From Bacteroidales bacterium UBA7258 (GTDB taxonomy: Bacteria > Bacteroidota > Bacteroidia > Bacteroidales > UBA932): 43,836 nucleotides of DNA. Below, piece after piece: positions 1 through 7,869 of this stretch. Position 1 is the first letter of the stretch. Every line of letters starts with the position of its first letter. The stretch spans positions 1 to 43,836 of the forward strand of contig DKSK01000014.1 in assembly GCA_002472565.1 (NCBI GenBank), in the 5' to 3' direction. Both the position numbers and the translations under genes were made by a program. The notes beneath the pieces are model-generated. The model had not been told where the DNA came from, did no database searches, and saw only the letters and a list, made by a program, of their open reading frames with translations.

Positions 1-304
1 TCACCGAAGTGTCAAACTCCCGAGGAACGGCGCAATCTTTTTCCGTAACCGGATTTTTCGCGTGAGTTGTCGGTAACTCACTATTCCTTAGCGTCTTGTT
101 TCGTCATCCGTACCCGTTTGTCGCATTTTCGGGCATGGTTACGAACAAGTAACGTTGCGGCGTCAGGATTTGGCTTTGGCAGGGATTGTAATGGCTTCAC
201 GAATTTTTGCCACTTCAACTAAAACCCTTGTAACTCAATTCTATCACTATATCTTTCCGCATTTCACTTTTTTGTAGTAACTTTGCAGTATCAACTTCAG
301 ATTT
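1..304. other. gene-free stretch upstream of mscL
   Basis: No reading frame with recognisable protein similarity was found on either strand. It holds two short perfect inverted repeats: GTGAGTT (62-68) with AACTCAC (75-81), and GTTAC (138-142) with GTAAC (149-153). Neither is followed by a T-run, so neither is a convincing terminator. The last 30 bases carry the mscL promoter. The left end may include the tail of a gene lying outside the window, but nothing supports a specific call. Confidence 0.4.
278..285 (+). promoter_or_regulatory. mscL promoter -7 element
   Basis: TAACTTTG matches the Bacteroidota sigma-ABfr -7 consensus TAnnTTTG exactly and lies 19 nt before the mscL ATG. No clear TTTG -33 element is seen at the usual spacing, so this is a partial match. 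Confidence 0.5.
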
Positions 305-745
305 ATGAGCAAGTTCTGGTCAGATTTCAAGGCGTTCGCCATGAAGGGGAACGTTATTGACATGGCCGTCGGTGTAGTTGTCGGCGGTGCCTTCGGTAAA
401 ATTGTCTCATCACTTGTCAGCGACATCATCATGCCGATTGTCAGCGCCCTTACTGGCGGCGTCGACTTTACGGATTGGAAACTGACGATCAAGAAGGCCG
501 TTATGGATGGCGATACCGTCGTCAAAGAGGCCACCACGATCAACTGGGGAAATTTCCTTCAGGTCACCGTGGATTTCCTCATCATAGCCTTCTGTATCTT
601 CTTGGCAATCAAGGCCGTCAGCAAGGCTACTTCCGCCTTCAAGAAGCCGGAGGAGGAGAAGGCGCCCCAGGCTCCGGCTCCTAAGCCTGACGATGTTCTT
701 CTTCTCGAAGAGATCCGCGACCTCCTCAAGAATCAGAAAAAGTAG
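305..745 (+). CDS. mscL: large-conductance mechanosensitive channel MscL
   Basis: Inner-membrane channel that opens under membrane tension to release solutes during hypo-osmotic shock; it acts as a homopentamer. The 146-residue protein has the family layout: a short N-terminal amphipathic helix (FWSDFKAFAMKGN), TM1 at about residues 16-45 with the Gly/Ala-rich pore stretch AVGVVVGGAFGKIV, a periplasmic loop at 50-80, TM2 at about 82-104, and a C-terminal helix (DDVLLLEEIRDLL) that forms the cytoplasmic bundle. A Pro/Ala/Lys linker (about 113-128) separates TM2 from that bundle. The ATG sits 19 nt after a TAnnTTTG element. The gene is monocistronic and converges on the AraC-type gene, with only 11 nt between the two stops. 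Confidence 0.96.
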   Translation: MSKFWSDFKAFAMKGNVIDMAVGVVVGGAFGKIVSSLVSDIIMPIVSALTGGVDFTDWKLTIKKAVMDGDTVVKEATTINWGNFLQVTVDFLIIAFCIFLAIKAVSKATSAFKKPEEEKAPQAPAPKPDDVLLLEEIRDLLKNQKK

Positions 746-756
746 AATCAGGGAGT

Positions 757-1695
757 CTAGTCTCCCTCCATTATGTATTTCCGCGGCGAGATTCCCGTCG
801 CGGATTTAAAGTATTTCCCGAAGAAGGAAGAATTCGGGAAATTGAGAGCGTAGCTAACCTGCTGGACGGTGTACATTCCGGTCCTTAGCATGGCTTTGGC
901 TTCGAGTATCACGAAGTCCCTTATCCATTCCCCGACATGCTTCCCGCTGTTGTCGTAGATCAGTTTCGAAAAATATTTTGGAGAAAGGCAGAATTGGTCG
1001 GCGTAGAACTTGACGCTGCGCTCCTGTTTGCAATATTGCTGAAGCAGGGTGAAGAAGTCTCTGACGAGCTTATCTCCCCTTGAATTGCCATCAGAAGAAT
1101 CCTCCCCTGATTCGGAAATCAATTGTGCGAGTAAGGAACCCAGGCAGATGAGCAGCCCGGATACCGCTTCCTCCTTGAATTGGAACGTCTCGCTCTTCAA
1201 GGCAGTGTCCATGGCCTTGAAAATCCCCTCTGCTATGCTTCTGTGCTTGTCGCAAAGATTAATCGTGACCGGGTTGATGATGGCATTGCGGATTATCCTG
1301 GTGGAACGTATGGCGTTACTTTCAAGAAGATTCAGCGAAGAAGCGTCGAAGGCGATGTAACCGCCTCGTGTGCCGGGAGCCATCTCTACTCTGCTGAGGA
1401 TGACGCCGGGACTTGACAAAAGCATCTGGCCGCTCTTCAGGGTGATTGTCTCAAGGTTCAGCTTCAGCCTGAACTCGCCTTTCGTGCACAGAGTCACGAG
1501 GCTGAACATGAATTTCAGAGGGTTGTCTCTGTTGGAATTGTTGTAGAGCCTTTCTCTCGGACTAGAACTGATCTGGATATCTTTGTCAAAAGATTCGGAA
1601 ATTATCAGTTTGTTTCCCAGCGAGGTTCCTGGAGCTCCTGAGATCATGGAGTTCAGTCCTACCAAAGGAACGTGGTTGTCTTTATATTCTGCCAT
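757..1695 (-). CDS. AraC-family transcriptional regulator
   Basis: A 312-residue regulator with the two-part AraC layout. The N-terminal 190 or so residues look like a sensing domain (a cupin-like fold is inferred) without a recognisable ligand signature. The C-terminal 100 residues carry the double helix-turn-helix: first helix pair around FCLSPKYFSKLIYDNSGKHV, then the second HTH VQQVSYALNFPNSSFFGKYFK followed by the family tail TGISPRKYI. It probably binds DNA to control a nearby or distant catabolic or envelope gene; the ligand is unknown. It lies downstream of, and on the same strand as, the epimerase/transglutaminase pair, but a 152-nt AT-rich gap with its own -7 element suggests separate transcription. 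ATG at 1693-1695. Confidence 0.9.
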   Translation of the reverse strand: MAEYKDNHVPLVGLNSMISGAPGTSLGNKLIISESFDKDIQISSSPRERLYNNSNRDNPLKFMFSLVTLCTKGEFRLKLNLETITLKSGQMLLSSPGVILSRVEMAPGTRGGYIAFDASSLNLLESNAIRSTRIIRNAIINPVTINLCDKHRSIAEGIFKAMDTALKSETFQFKEEAVSGLLICLGSLLAQLISESGEDSSDGNSRGDKLVRDFFTLLQQYCKQERSVKFYADQFCLSPKYFSKLIYDNSGKHVGEWIRDFVILEAKAMLRTGMYTVQQVSYALNFPNSSFFGKYFKSATGISPRKYIMEGD

Positions 1696-1715
1696 GATTC
1701 TGACCTTTATTCACC

Positions 1716-1723
1716 CAAAGATA
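1716..1723 (-). promoter_or_regulatory. candidate promoter -7 element for the AraC gene
   Basis: On the minus strand the sequence reads TATCTTTG, an exact TAnnTTTG match 20 nt before the AraC ATG. No good -33 TTTG was found. An 8-bp inverted repeat, ATGTCTAT (1741-1748) and ATAGACAT (1782-1789), lies just upstream in AT-rich DNA and could be an operator. Confidence 0.4.
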
Positions 1724-1847
1724 TCTATTTTCTTTGATTTATGTCTATAATTCCGATTTTTAAAACAAAAAGAGAGTAAAAATAGACATTTTTTGGTCAA
1801 CAAGGCGGAAAATCGATGCCAGCTTGTCCGCCGGCCTGGCTGTTTCT

Positions 1848-3230
1848 CTAGAGATAGGTGACATCCATGTCCCAGTCCCACATCGGGTAATAGAGATTGG
1901 ACTTCTTCCACTCAACCTCCCCCCTCTGGAAGTCCACCATGTCGCTTCGCGGATATTTCTTCTCGGGGTCGAGGTCCATTCCGAAGTCGTTGTTCACCAC
2001 CATCCTCCAGCTGTCTATGGCGCCGAGATAGAAATAGTCTGCTCCCGGATTGAGGTCAAGGTAGGCATCATCGGCGAAGGAAGGTATCCCGAAGCTCTGG
2101 TCTACAGGCACCCAGCCTACGCCTTCGAAATATATCTCAGCCCAGTCATGGAGATTGCGCTCATGTGGGTGCATCATGAAACCGCTCTCGAAACGGGCCG
2201 GAATGCCCTTGTAACGGCACATGGTGATGAAGAGCAGGCTGACCTGTCCGCAATCCCCGCGGCGGTTCTTCAGGACATATTCCGGGATATTCTCGATGGT
2301 CGAGTAGTCACGTGCAGAAGCCCATGGAATGTTCTCGCAGATCCATCTGAACATGGCTTTGGCCTGGAGGTAGGGGCTTCTGATTCCTGCGGTGAGCGAG
2401 TCGGCGAGGCTTTTAATTGTAGGCGAGAAAATCACATGCTTCTCTCTTTCCGCCGTGTATTTCCGATATTCCGCCCTTGAAGTGTCGTAGGGCCTGAGCC
2501 GCTTCTCAATGTCGCGGTTGTATTCTCCGGACGAGGTGTATTCGAATTCTTCGAAGAAGGTTACCGGCAGATCTTTCCGCGCCTTGATTTCCATGTAGAG
2601 GGTGGAGTGGGCGCAGGCGGAGTCGGAGAAGTGCAGAAGAGCCGAATTAGGGTCGGCGGTATCGAAATAGTCAAGACTGCCTGACTTGGCGCCGGCCTTG
2701 ATGAATTTCACCTCGCTCTGGCGGGGAATGTCCTTGCGGGGGTAGGGGAGCCAGCATCGCACTGTCTCTCCGTCCGGGACGACTCCGGCTTTTACTCTCA
2801 GGGTGTATTTCACCCTCATCCGCCGCGGTGCCGCCATCTTCGTGTCCGCCGAAAGGATCTCAGGAATCTGTACATAGGTGTCCCTGTCTTTCCCGCTCAG
2901 CCCAGGGATTCCGTCTGCCTTTTCCTTTATGGCCCTGCAGAGTGGATTTGTTCTGAAGAGATTGGGCGCCGCATTGTTGAAATACTTTCTCACGCCTCCC
3001 ACTTCGGCGCTCTCAAGCTCTCCCGAGGCTGTCCAGGCGTCAATCTGAGCCTCGCTGACGTCTGGTATGTACTTTCTTATGTATTCCGTTACCTGGGCGC
3101 GGTCTTTAGAAAAATCTACGGCCGTTCTGTACTCCAGGTCCTTTTTCCATGAGTATGTCTCTCCGCAGGAGGCGGCGGAGAACAATAGCAGGGCGCAGAG
3201 AAGCGCCTTCCCTGATACTTTCATTGGCAT
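1848..3230 (-). CDS. transglutaminase-like (papain-fold) lipoprotein
   Basis: A 460-residue predicted lipoprotein: the N-terminus is hydrophobic and ends in AASC, with Cys22 as the likely lipidated residue, so it should be anchored outside the inner membrane. The C-terminal third has the transglutaminase-like core with its Cys-His-Asp triad: Cys327 in RRGDCGQVS, His361 in NLHDWAEIY and Asp377 in VPVDQS. Bacterial members are usually cysteine peptidases or amidases rather than cross-linking enzymes. The middle (about 135-260) resembles the beta-sandwich often placed before this domain. It lies 33 nt downstream of the dipeptide epimerase, almost certainly in one operon, so a role in trimming cell-wall or other peptides is a reasonable inference. 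The true substrate is unknown. Confidence 0.85.
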   Translation of the reverse strand: MPMKVSGKALLCALLLFSAASCGETYSWKKDLEYRTAVDFSKDRAQVTEYIRKYIPDVSEAQIDAWTASGELESAEVGGVRKYFNNAAPNLFRTNPLCRAIKEKADGIPGLSGKDRDTYVQIPEILSADTKMAAPRRMRVKYTLRVKAGVVPDGETVRCWLPYPRKDIPRQSEVKFIKAGAKSGSLDYFDTADPNSALLHFSDSACAHSTLYMEIKARKDLPVTFFEEFEYTSSGEYNRDIEKRLRPYDTSRAEYRKYTAEREKHVIFSPTIKSLADSLTAGIRSPYLQAKAMFRWICENIPWASARDYSTIENIPEYVLKNRRGDCGQVSLLFITMCRYKGIPARFESGFMMHPHERNLHDWAEIYFEGVGWVPVDQSFGIPSFADDAYLDLNPGADYFYLGAIDSWRMVVNNDFGMDLDPEKKYPRSDMVDFQRGEVEWKKSNLYYPMWDWDMDVTYL

Positions 3231-3263
3231 ATCTTCTTTATCCGAGCGGTTGGAGCCGACTCA

Positions 3264-4430
3264 TTATTCCAGAGGCAAGATTCCGATTCCCGGGCGGTCA
3301 GGCAGGCAGATCTTCCCGTTCTCTACAGTCATTCCCGTGAATAAGTCGTTGCTGATGAGGAGATTTCCGTCCAGATCGGCAAAATCGGCCACAGGGGAGA
3401 GCTGGGCGGCCGCGGAAACGGCGCAGGAGGTCTCCGTCATGCATCCTATCATGACCTTCATTCCCTCTGCCTTGGCGTAAGAAGCCATTCTCCATGCTTC
3501 CCTCATCCCCGTACATTTCATCAATTTGATGTTTATTCCATCGTATGCCCCCTTCAATGCCGGGATATCCTTGAGCCTCTGGACAGCTTCGTCTGCATAA
3601 ATCGGCAGCTCCGTCCTTTCCCTGAGCCAGGCGATGTCGTCAATCTGCTCCTTCGGCATGGGCTGTTCCACCATGACTACGCCATGGTCCTGAAGCCAGC
3701 CTATTTCGTCCAGCGCCTTGTATTTGTCCTTCCAGCCCTGGTTCGCGTCCACGGCCAGGGGAACGTCGGTCACCGAGCGAATCGCCTCGATTGTCTGTCT
3801 GTCGCCTTCCACTCCTACCTTGGCTTTCAGGATCTTGAACTTGCCCTTGCATTCTTCTGTTTTCGCCTTGACTATCTCAGGAGTGTCAATGCCTATGGTG
3901 AAGGTGGTATTCGGGGTTTTGGCCGGGTTGAGACCCCAGATTCTGTACCATGGCTCGCCCATGAGCTTCCCCACGAGGTCGTGCAGGGCGATGTCCACTG
4001 CTGCCTTCGCCGCCGTGTCGCCCTCATTTATCGAGTCTACGTAGTCCAGAATGTCTTCAAGCTGGAATGGGTCGGAAAACTGTTCAAGATTGACCTTCTT
4101 CAGAAAGGTGGTGACGCTCTTGACGCTTTGGCCCAGGTACTGAGGCATGGAGGCCTCTCCGTAGCCGGTGAAGCCGTCGTACTCTATCCGGACCTGGACA
4201 TCGGGGGTCGTCTTGCGGGAATATGATGATACCGTAAAGACGTGCTGTAGCTTGAGCTCGTAAGGGGCGAAGGTGAGCTTCATCTTTTTTCCGGCCGAAG
4301 GGTCAAATGGATAAGGCCTGGGAATCATTTCGTCTTCTTTGCTCTTACTTCTGCAGGACACTCCTGCGCTCATGAGTCCCATGCCTGCGATGGCAAGGGA
4401 GGCTGTTTTCAAGAATCCCCGTCTTTTCAT
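3264..4430 (-). CDS. dipeptide epimerase (L-Ala-D/L-Glu type), exported
   Basis: Enolase-superfamily enzyme of the muconate-lactonizing subgroup that inverts the second residue of dipeptides, typically L-Ala-D-Glu released from peptidoglycan. The 388-residue protein shows the subgroup's residues: the KxK pair (Lys202 and Lys204 in LKAKVG), metal ligands Asp228 (AVDANQGW), Glu255 (VEQPM) and Asp280 (YADEAV), and the second catalytic Lys302 (INIKLMK). The N-terminus MKRRGFLKTASLAIAG is a Tat-like signal followed by a possible lipobox (GVSC, Cys26), suggesting export in folded form and perhaps lipidation; cytosolic homologues lack this. It is first in a two-gene unit with the transglutaminase-like lipoprotein. 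Substrate preference cannot be fixed from sequence. Confidence 0.9.
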   Translation of the reverse strand: MKRRGFLKTASLAIAGMGLMSAGVSCRSKSKEDEMIPRPYPFDPSAGKKMKLTFAPYELKLQHVFTVSSYSRKTTPDVQVRIEYDGFTGYGEASMPQYLGQSVKSVTTFLKKVNLEQFSDPFQLEDILDYVDSINEGDTAAKAAVDIALHDLVGKLMGEPWYRIWGLNPAKTPNTTFTIGIDTPEIVKAKTEECKGKFKILKAKVGVEGDRQTIEAIRSVTDVPLAVDANQGWKDKYKALDEIGWLQDHGVVMVEQPMPKEQIDDIAWLRERTELPIYADEAVQRLKDIPALKGAYDGINIKLMKCTGMREAWRMASYAKAEGMKVMIGCMTETSCAVSAAAQLSPVADFADLDGNLLISNDLFTGMTVENGKICLPDRPGIGILPLE

Positions 4431-4452
4431 CTTTTGATAAATTGGTCTTTTT

Positions 4453-4460
4453 CAAAAATA
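4453..4460 (-). promoter_or_regulatory. candidate -7 element for the epimerase operon
   Basis: The minus strand reads TATTTTTG, an exact TAnnTTTG match 22 nt upstream of the epimerase ATG and directly after the pnp terminator. The -33 region would fall within the terminator stem and does not match well. Confidence 0.4.
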
Positions 4461-4463
4461 ATC

Positions 4464-4501
4464 AAAAAAAAGACAGGTTGTACGTGAGTCAACCTGTCTT
4501 T
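4464..4501 (-). terminator. rho-independent terminator of pnp
   Basis: Perfect 12-bp stem, AAAGACAGGTTG (4469-4480) with CAACCTGTCTTT (4490-4501), around a 9-nt loop. On the minus strand it is followed by an uninterrupted run of T residues (complement of 4464-4471). It separates pnp from the downstream epimerase operon. Confidence 0.93.
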
Positions 4502-4524
4502 AAGAATTATCCGGAGGACCGGGA

Positions 4525-6951
4525 CTAGAACATCTCCGGCTCGTTATTTCCGTTGTCGAAGCTTCCGCCGTAGTCCGGCTGCTCGTAGCTCTCGTTCATT
4601 TCGGAGCTTTCCTCGTTCTCAGGTCTGTTGAAAGTCCTGCGTGGACCTCTGCGGTCATCCCTGCGGTCATCTCTGCGGTCATCTCTGCGGTCATCTCTGC
4701 GGTCTGAGAAGCGAGGGCCGCGGCGCTCGCCCCTGCGGTCGTCACGATGATCATCGCGGCGGGAATCCCTACGGTCTCCTCCGCGGCGGTCACCGCCCTG
4801 GCGAGGCCTGCGCTCAGGCTCGATGTAGCCTTCCGGCTTCGGGGTGAGAGCCCTAATGGAGAGTCTCATCTTGCCGCTCTTCTCATCGTACTCGAGAAGC
4901 TTAACGTCAACTTCGTCACCTTCCTTGAGCACGTCGGAAACGTTCTCGGTCTTGTCCCATGCGATTTCGGATACATGGAGAAGGCCTTCCTTTCCAGGAA
5001 GAATCTCCACGAAGGCGCCGAACTCAAGTATGGACTTGACAGTTCCATGGTAAACCTTGCCTACCTCAGGAACAGCGCAGATGCCTTTGATCCACTCGAG
5101 AGCCTTGTCCATGCTGTCCTTGTCGTTCCCGAAGATGTCTACTACACCCTCGTTGTTCTCCTCGGTTACGGTGATGGTGGTGCCGGTCTCCTTCTGGATC
5201 TTCTGGATGGTCTCTCCGCCCTTTCCGATGACGGCACCGATGAAGTCCTGAGGAATCCTGATCTGCTGGATCCTCGGAACAAACGGCTTGTAGTCTGCGC
5301 GAGGCTTGTCGATGCACTTGAGCATCTCGCCCATGATGTGCATTCTGCCTTCATGAGCCTGCTTGAGGGCCTTGGCGAGAACGTCATAGGAAAGTCCGTT
5401 GACCTTCATGTCCATCTGGGTGGCGGTAACTCCGTCGGCGGTTCCCGCTACCTTGAAATCCATGTCTCCGAGGTGGTCCTCGTCTCCGAGGATGTCGGTG
5501 AGAATGGCGTAGCGGTCGTTAGGGTGCTCTTCATCTGTGATGAGGCCCATGGCGACTCCTGCTACCGGCTTCTTTATCTGAACTCCGGCATCCATGAGCG
5601 CGAGGCAGCCTCCGCAGATTGATGCCTGAGATGAAGAGCCGTTGGACTCGAGGATGTCAGATACCACGCGGACTGCGTAAGGGTTCTCCGGGGCGAGCGG
5701 AACGACAGGCTTCAGGGCCCTCATCGCGAGGTTTCCGTGACCGATTTCGCGGCGGCCTACACCCCTCTGAGCCTTGGCTTCGCCGGTCGCGAAAGGAGGG
5801 AAGTTATAGTGGAGCACGAACTGCTGGGTGCCCTGCTCGAGCACTTCATCAGTCTCCTTCATGTCAAGTTTTGTTCCGAGGGTTACGGTTGCGAGAGACT
5901 GAGTCTCGCCACGGGTGAAGATGGCCGAACCATGGGCGCAAGGAAGTACGCCGACCTCGCACCAGATAGGGCGCACCTCATCGGTGCGGCGTCCGTCAAC
6001 CCGCCTGCCCTCATCGAGAACGAGATTGCGGAGGGCCTCCCTCTGCTCATGGGCGATGTAACGGTTGATCATCATCTTCTTGGCCTCCTGGTCCTCTTCG
6101 GAGAGGGTGGCTATGAAGTCGCTCTTGATCTGCTCGAATCCGGCCTCACGCTCCTGCTTAGGCTTCGCGGCCTTTCCGAGATCGTAGAATTTCTGGTATA
6201 CGGCTTCATGAACGGCCTTCTTGAGGTCCTCATCCTCCTCATCGTGAGGATAATCCCTCTTGACGTCCTTTCCGAGATCCTTGTTGAGCTCCTTCTGGAC
6301 GCGGCACTGTTCCTTGATGGCCTCGTGTGCGAACTTTATAGCCTCGAGCATTACATCCTCAGGCACCTCGTTCATCTCACCCTCAACCATCATGATGTTC
6401 TCCTCGGTGGCTGCGACCATGAGATCGAGGTCGGCGTCCGCCATTTCAGAGAAGTTAGGGTCAATCTTGAATTCTCCGTTTATTCTGGCCACCCTTACTT
6501 CGGAGATAGGTCCGAGGAAAGGAATGTCGCTGGCCGCAAGGGCTGCGGAAGCGGCGAGGCCGGCGAGGGCATCTGGCTGGATGTCCTTCTCGGCGGAGAT
6601 GAGCCATACGTTTACGAATACTGCGAGGTGGAAATCGTCCGGGAACAAAGGCCTGAGGGCTCTGTCTACAAGCCTGGAGATGAGAATTTCATAGTCGTCA
6701 GCCTTTCCTTCCCTCTTCATGAATCCGCCCGGGAATCTTCCTGCGGCATAGTACTTTTCTTTGTAGTCGACCTGAAGCGGGAGGAAATCAGCCTCCTCGT
6801 CAGCTTCTTTCGCGCAAGTTACCGTAGCGAGAAGCATTGTGCCTCCCATTTTGACGACGGCCGATCCGTCGGCCTGCTTCGCCACCTTGCCGGTCTCAAT
6901 CTCGATTGTCCTACCATCGGGCAATACGATCTTTTTTGTGATGATATTCAT
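4525..6951 (-). CDS. pnp: polyribonucleotide nucleotidyltransferase (PNPase)
   Basis: Phosphorolytic 3'-5' exoribonuclease that degrades RNA to nucleoside diphosphates in the cytoplasm; it works as a trimer. The protein of 808 residues has two RNase-PH-like domains (signature GRFPGGFMKREG in the first, catalytic-domain FPPFATGEAKAQRGVGRREIGHG in the second), then a KH domain (IGAVIGKGGETIQKIQ) and an S1 domain (GTVKSILEFGAFVEILPGKEGLLHVSE). The start MNIITKKIVLPDG at 6949-6951 fits the family; the frame is open further upstream but that extension is not conserved-looking. After the S1 domain comes an unusual tail of about 100 residues (709-808) rich in Arg, Asp and Gly with RDDR repeats, ending acidic. 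It has its own terminator and lies downstream of rpsO. Confidence 0.97.
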   Translation of the reverse strand: MNIITKKIVLPDGRTIEIETGKVAKQADGSAVVKMGGTMLLATVTCAKEADEEADFLPLQVDYKEKYYAAGRFPGGFMKREGKADDYEILISRLVDRALRPLFPDDFHLAVFVNVWLISAEKDIQPDALAGLAASAALAASDIPFLGPISEVRVARINGEFKIDPNFSEMADADLDLMVAATEENIMMVEGEMNEVPEDVMLEAIKFAHEAIKEQCRVQKELNKDLGKDVKRDYPHDEEDEDLKKAVHEAVYQKFYDLGKAAKPKQEREAGFEQIKSDFIATLSEEDQEAKKMMINRYIAHEQREALRNLVLDEGRRVDGRRTDEVRPIWCEVGVLPCAHGSAIFTRGETQSLATVTLGTKLDMKETDEVLEQGTQQFVLHYNFPPFATGEAKAQRGVGRREIGHGNLAMRALKPVVPLAPENPYAVRVVSDILESNGSSSQASICGGCLALMDAGVQIKKPVAGVAMGLITDEEHPNDRYAILTDILGDEDHLGDMDFKVAGTADGVTATQMDMKVNGLSYDVLAKALKQAHEGRMHIMGEMLKCIDKPRADYKPFVPRIQQIRIPQDFIGAVIGKGGETIQKIQKETGTTITVTEENNEGVVDIFGNDKDSMDKALEWIKGICAVPEVGKVYHGTVKSILEFGAFVEILPGKEGLLHVSEIAWDKTENVSDVLKEGDEVDVKLLEYDEKSGKMRLSIRALTPKPEGYIEPERRPRQGGDRRGGDRRDSRRDDHRDDRRGERRGPRFSDRRDDRRDDRRDDRRDDRRGPRRTFNRPENEESSEMNESYEQPDYGGSFDNGNNEPEMF
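4649..4704. repeat. 12-bp tandem repeat within the pnp tail
   Basis: Four full units and one partial unit of CTGCGGTCATCT (last base varies), starting at 4649, 4661, 4673, 4685 and 4697. The 12-nt unit keeps the frame and encodes the repeated RDDR of the PNPase tail, so copy number can change without a frameshift. Confidence 0.9.
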
Positions 6952-7070
6952 TATTCTGTTGATCTGTAACTTCCAACATCTCATTCCGCTTCCGTCCACA
7001 CCCTGAGACCATTGAGCCGCCTCTGACGCTTCCTCTCCTTCGCGGTCTTAAACGATATAGAACGGAAACA

Positions 7071-7115
7071 TAAAAAAAGAAAAGGGACCATCCCTTCCGG
7101 GATCTGTCCCCTTTC
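7071..7115 (-). terminator. rho-independent terminator of rpsO
   Basis: Stem GGGAC (7084-7088) with GTCCC (7106-7110), extended inward by TCCC/GGGA around TTCC and outward by AAA/TTT-type pairs. On the minus strand it is followed by a T-rich run (complement of 7071-7083). It lies just after the rpsO stop. Confidence 0.88.
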
Positions 7116-7129
7116 TTCCTTTACAGGGA

Positions 7130-7405
7130 CTATCTGCGCAGGCCAAGGGCCTTCACGATGCTCCTGTACCTTTCAATGTCAATCTTCTGGAGGTAATCGA
7201 GAAGCTGACGCCTTTTTCCAACCAGACCGAGAAGTGCGCGGCGCGTAACATTGTCCTTGCGGTTCTTCTTCACATGCTCAGTAAGGTGGTCGATGCGATA
7301 GGAGAAAAGCGCGATCTGGCTCTCTGGAGAACCGGTATCTTTCTCGGATTTCCCGTACTTTGAGAAGATTTTCTGCTTCTCGTCAGACTGTAAATACTCT
7401 GCCAT
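7130..7405 (-). CDS. rpsO: 30S ribosomal protein S15
   Basis: Primary 16S rRNA-binding protein of the small-subunit platform, 91 residues, close to the usual 89. Family hallmarks are present: KYGKSEKDTGSPESQIALFSYRIDHLTEHVKKNRKDNVTRRALLGLVGKRRQLLDYL, with the conserved DTGS, HL..H and R/K-rich RNA-binding residues. The start is the ATG at 7403-7405 (MAEYLQ); the frame stays open upstream for 52 codons but that stretch is the leader. It is followed by a strong terminator and then pnp, an rpsO-pnp order common in bacteria. A promoter lies about 85 nt upstream. Confidence 0.97.
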   Translation of the reverse strand: MAEYLQSDEKQKIFSKYGKSEKDTGSPESQIALFSYRIDHLTEHVKKNRKDNVTRRALLGLVGKRRQLLDYLQKIDIERYRSIVKALGLRR

Positions 7406-7484
7406 AATGCAAGAAATTTGTAAATAGTTAAAACCAATATTTTGTTCCTCCTCGAATCCGTACGGCCGGTCCTTCGGAGAAACA
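7406..7484 (-). promoter_or_regulatory. rpsO 5' leader, possible S15 autoregulation site
   Basis: About 80 nt separate the predicted transcription start from the rpsO ATG. The distal half is GC-rich and contains self-complementary stretches (GGACCGGCC, CCGTACGG on the minus strand). S15 is known to repress its own mRNA in several phyla by binding leader structures; here this is inferred from leader length and pairing potential only. Confidence 0.3.
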
Positions 7485-7489
7485 GCCCA

Positions 7490-7520
7490 CAAAGGTAGGC
7501 ATTTTTGTAAACTATTCCAA
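7490..7520 (-). promoter_or_regulatory. rpsO promoter
   Basis: Minus strand TTG (complement of 7518-7520), 20-nt spacer, then TACCTTTG (complement of 7490-7497), a good match to the Bacteroidota promoter pattern. It is the best-placed promoter for rpsO. Confidence 0.7.
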
Positions 7521-7620
7521 TATATCCACTTATAATTCTCTTGTCCATAGCGTCTTATCATTCAGCTACATCCCCCGAGGCACATTTTCGGGCTGCATCT
7601 TCAAATTTCTCCCCTTCATA

Positions 7621-7821
7621 AACCGCCCTTCGTACACTCTCTCTTGCTACGGAGGTCTCGCGACCGTCTTCCTCACCTGGATTCTCTATGGCAAGCCGTC
7701 CTTGTCTCTGCTTTGCAACGGAATACTTGCAGGCCTCGTGGGCATAACGGCAGGCTGTGATGTGGTTTCTCTTTCGGGAGCGGCCATCATAGGTGCTGTC
7801 TGTGCCATGGCAATGACAGGT
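7621..7821 (+). pseudogene. ammonium transporter (Amt) remnant
   Basis: Reading the + strand from 7621 gives GGLATVFLTWILYGKPSLSLLCNGILAGLVGITAGCDVVSLSGAAIIGAV when trimmed to its conserved part. The run GILAGLVGITAGCDVVS...GAAIIGA is a signature of Amt/AmtB ammonium channels (the helix 8-9 region). Only about 60 residues remain of a protein normally over 400 long. The sequence on either side in this frame no longer resembles Amt, and no start codon fits. It lies between rpsO and the ygjP-like gene, both on the opposite strand, and its 3' frame runs into ygjP. It is read here as a relic of a deleted or decayed gene, not a working protein. Confidence 0.72.
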
Positions 7822-7869
7822 TCGGTCTCTCTGCTGTTAGCGGCGCTTTCAGTTCAGGCCTGCTCTTAT

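Noticed and set aside
751..766. Bidirectional terminator between mscL and the AraC gene
   Set aside because: GGGAG/CTCCC gives only five pairs, lies partly inside the AraC coding end, and lacks a T-run.
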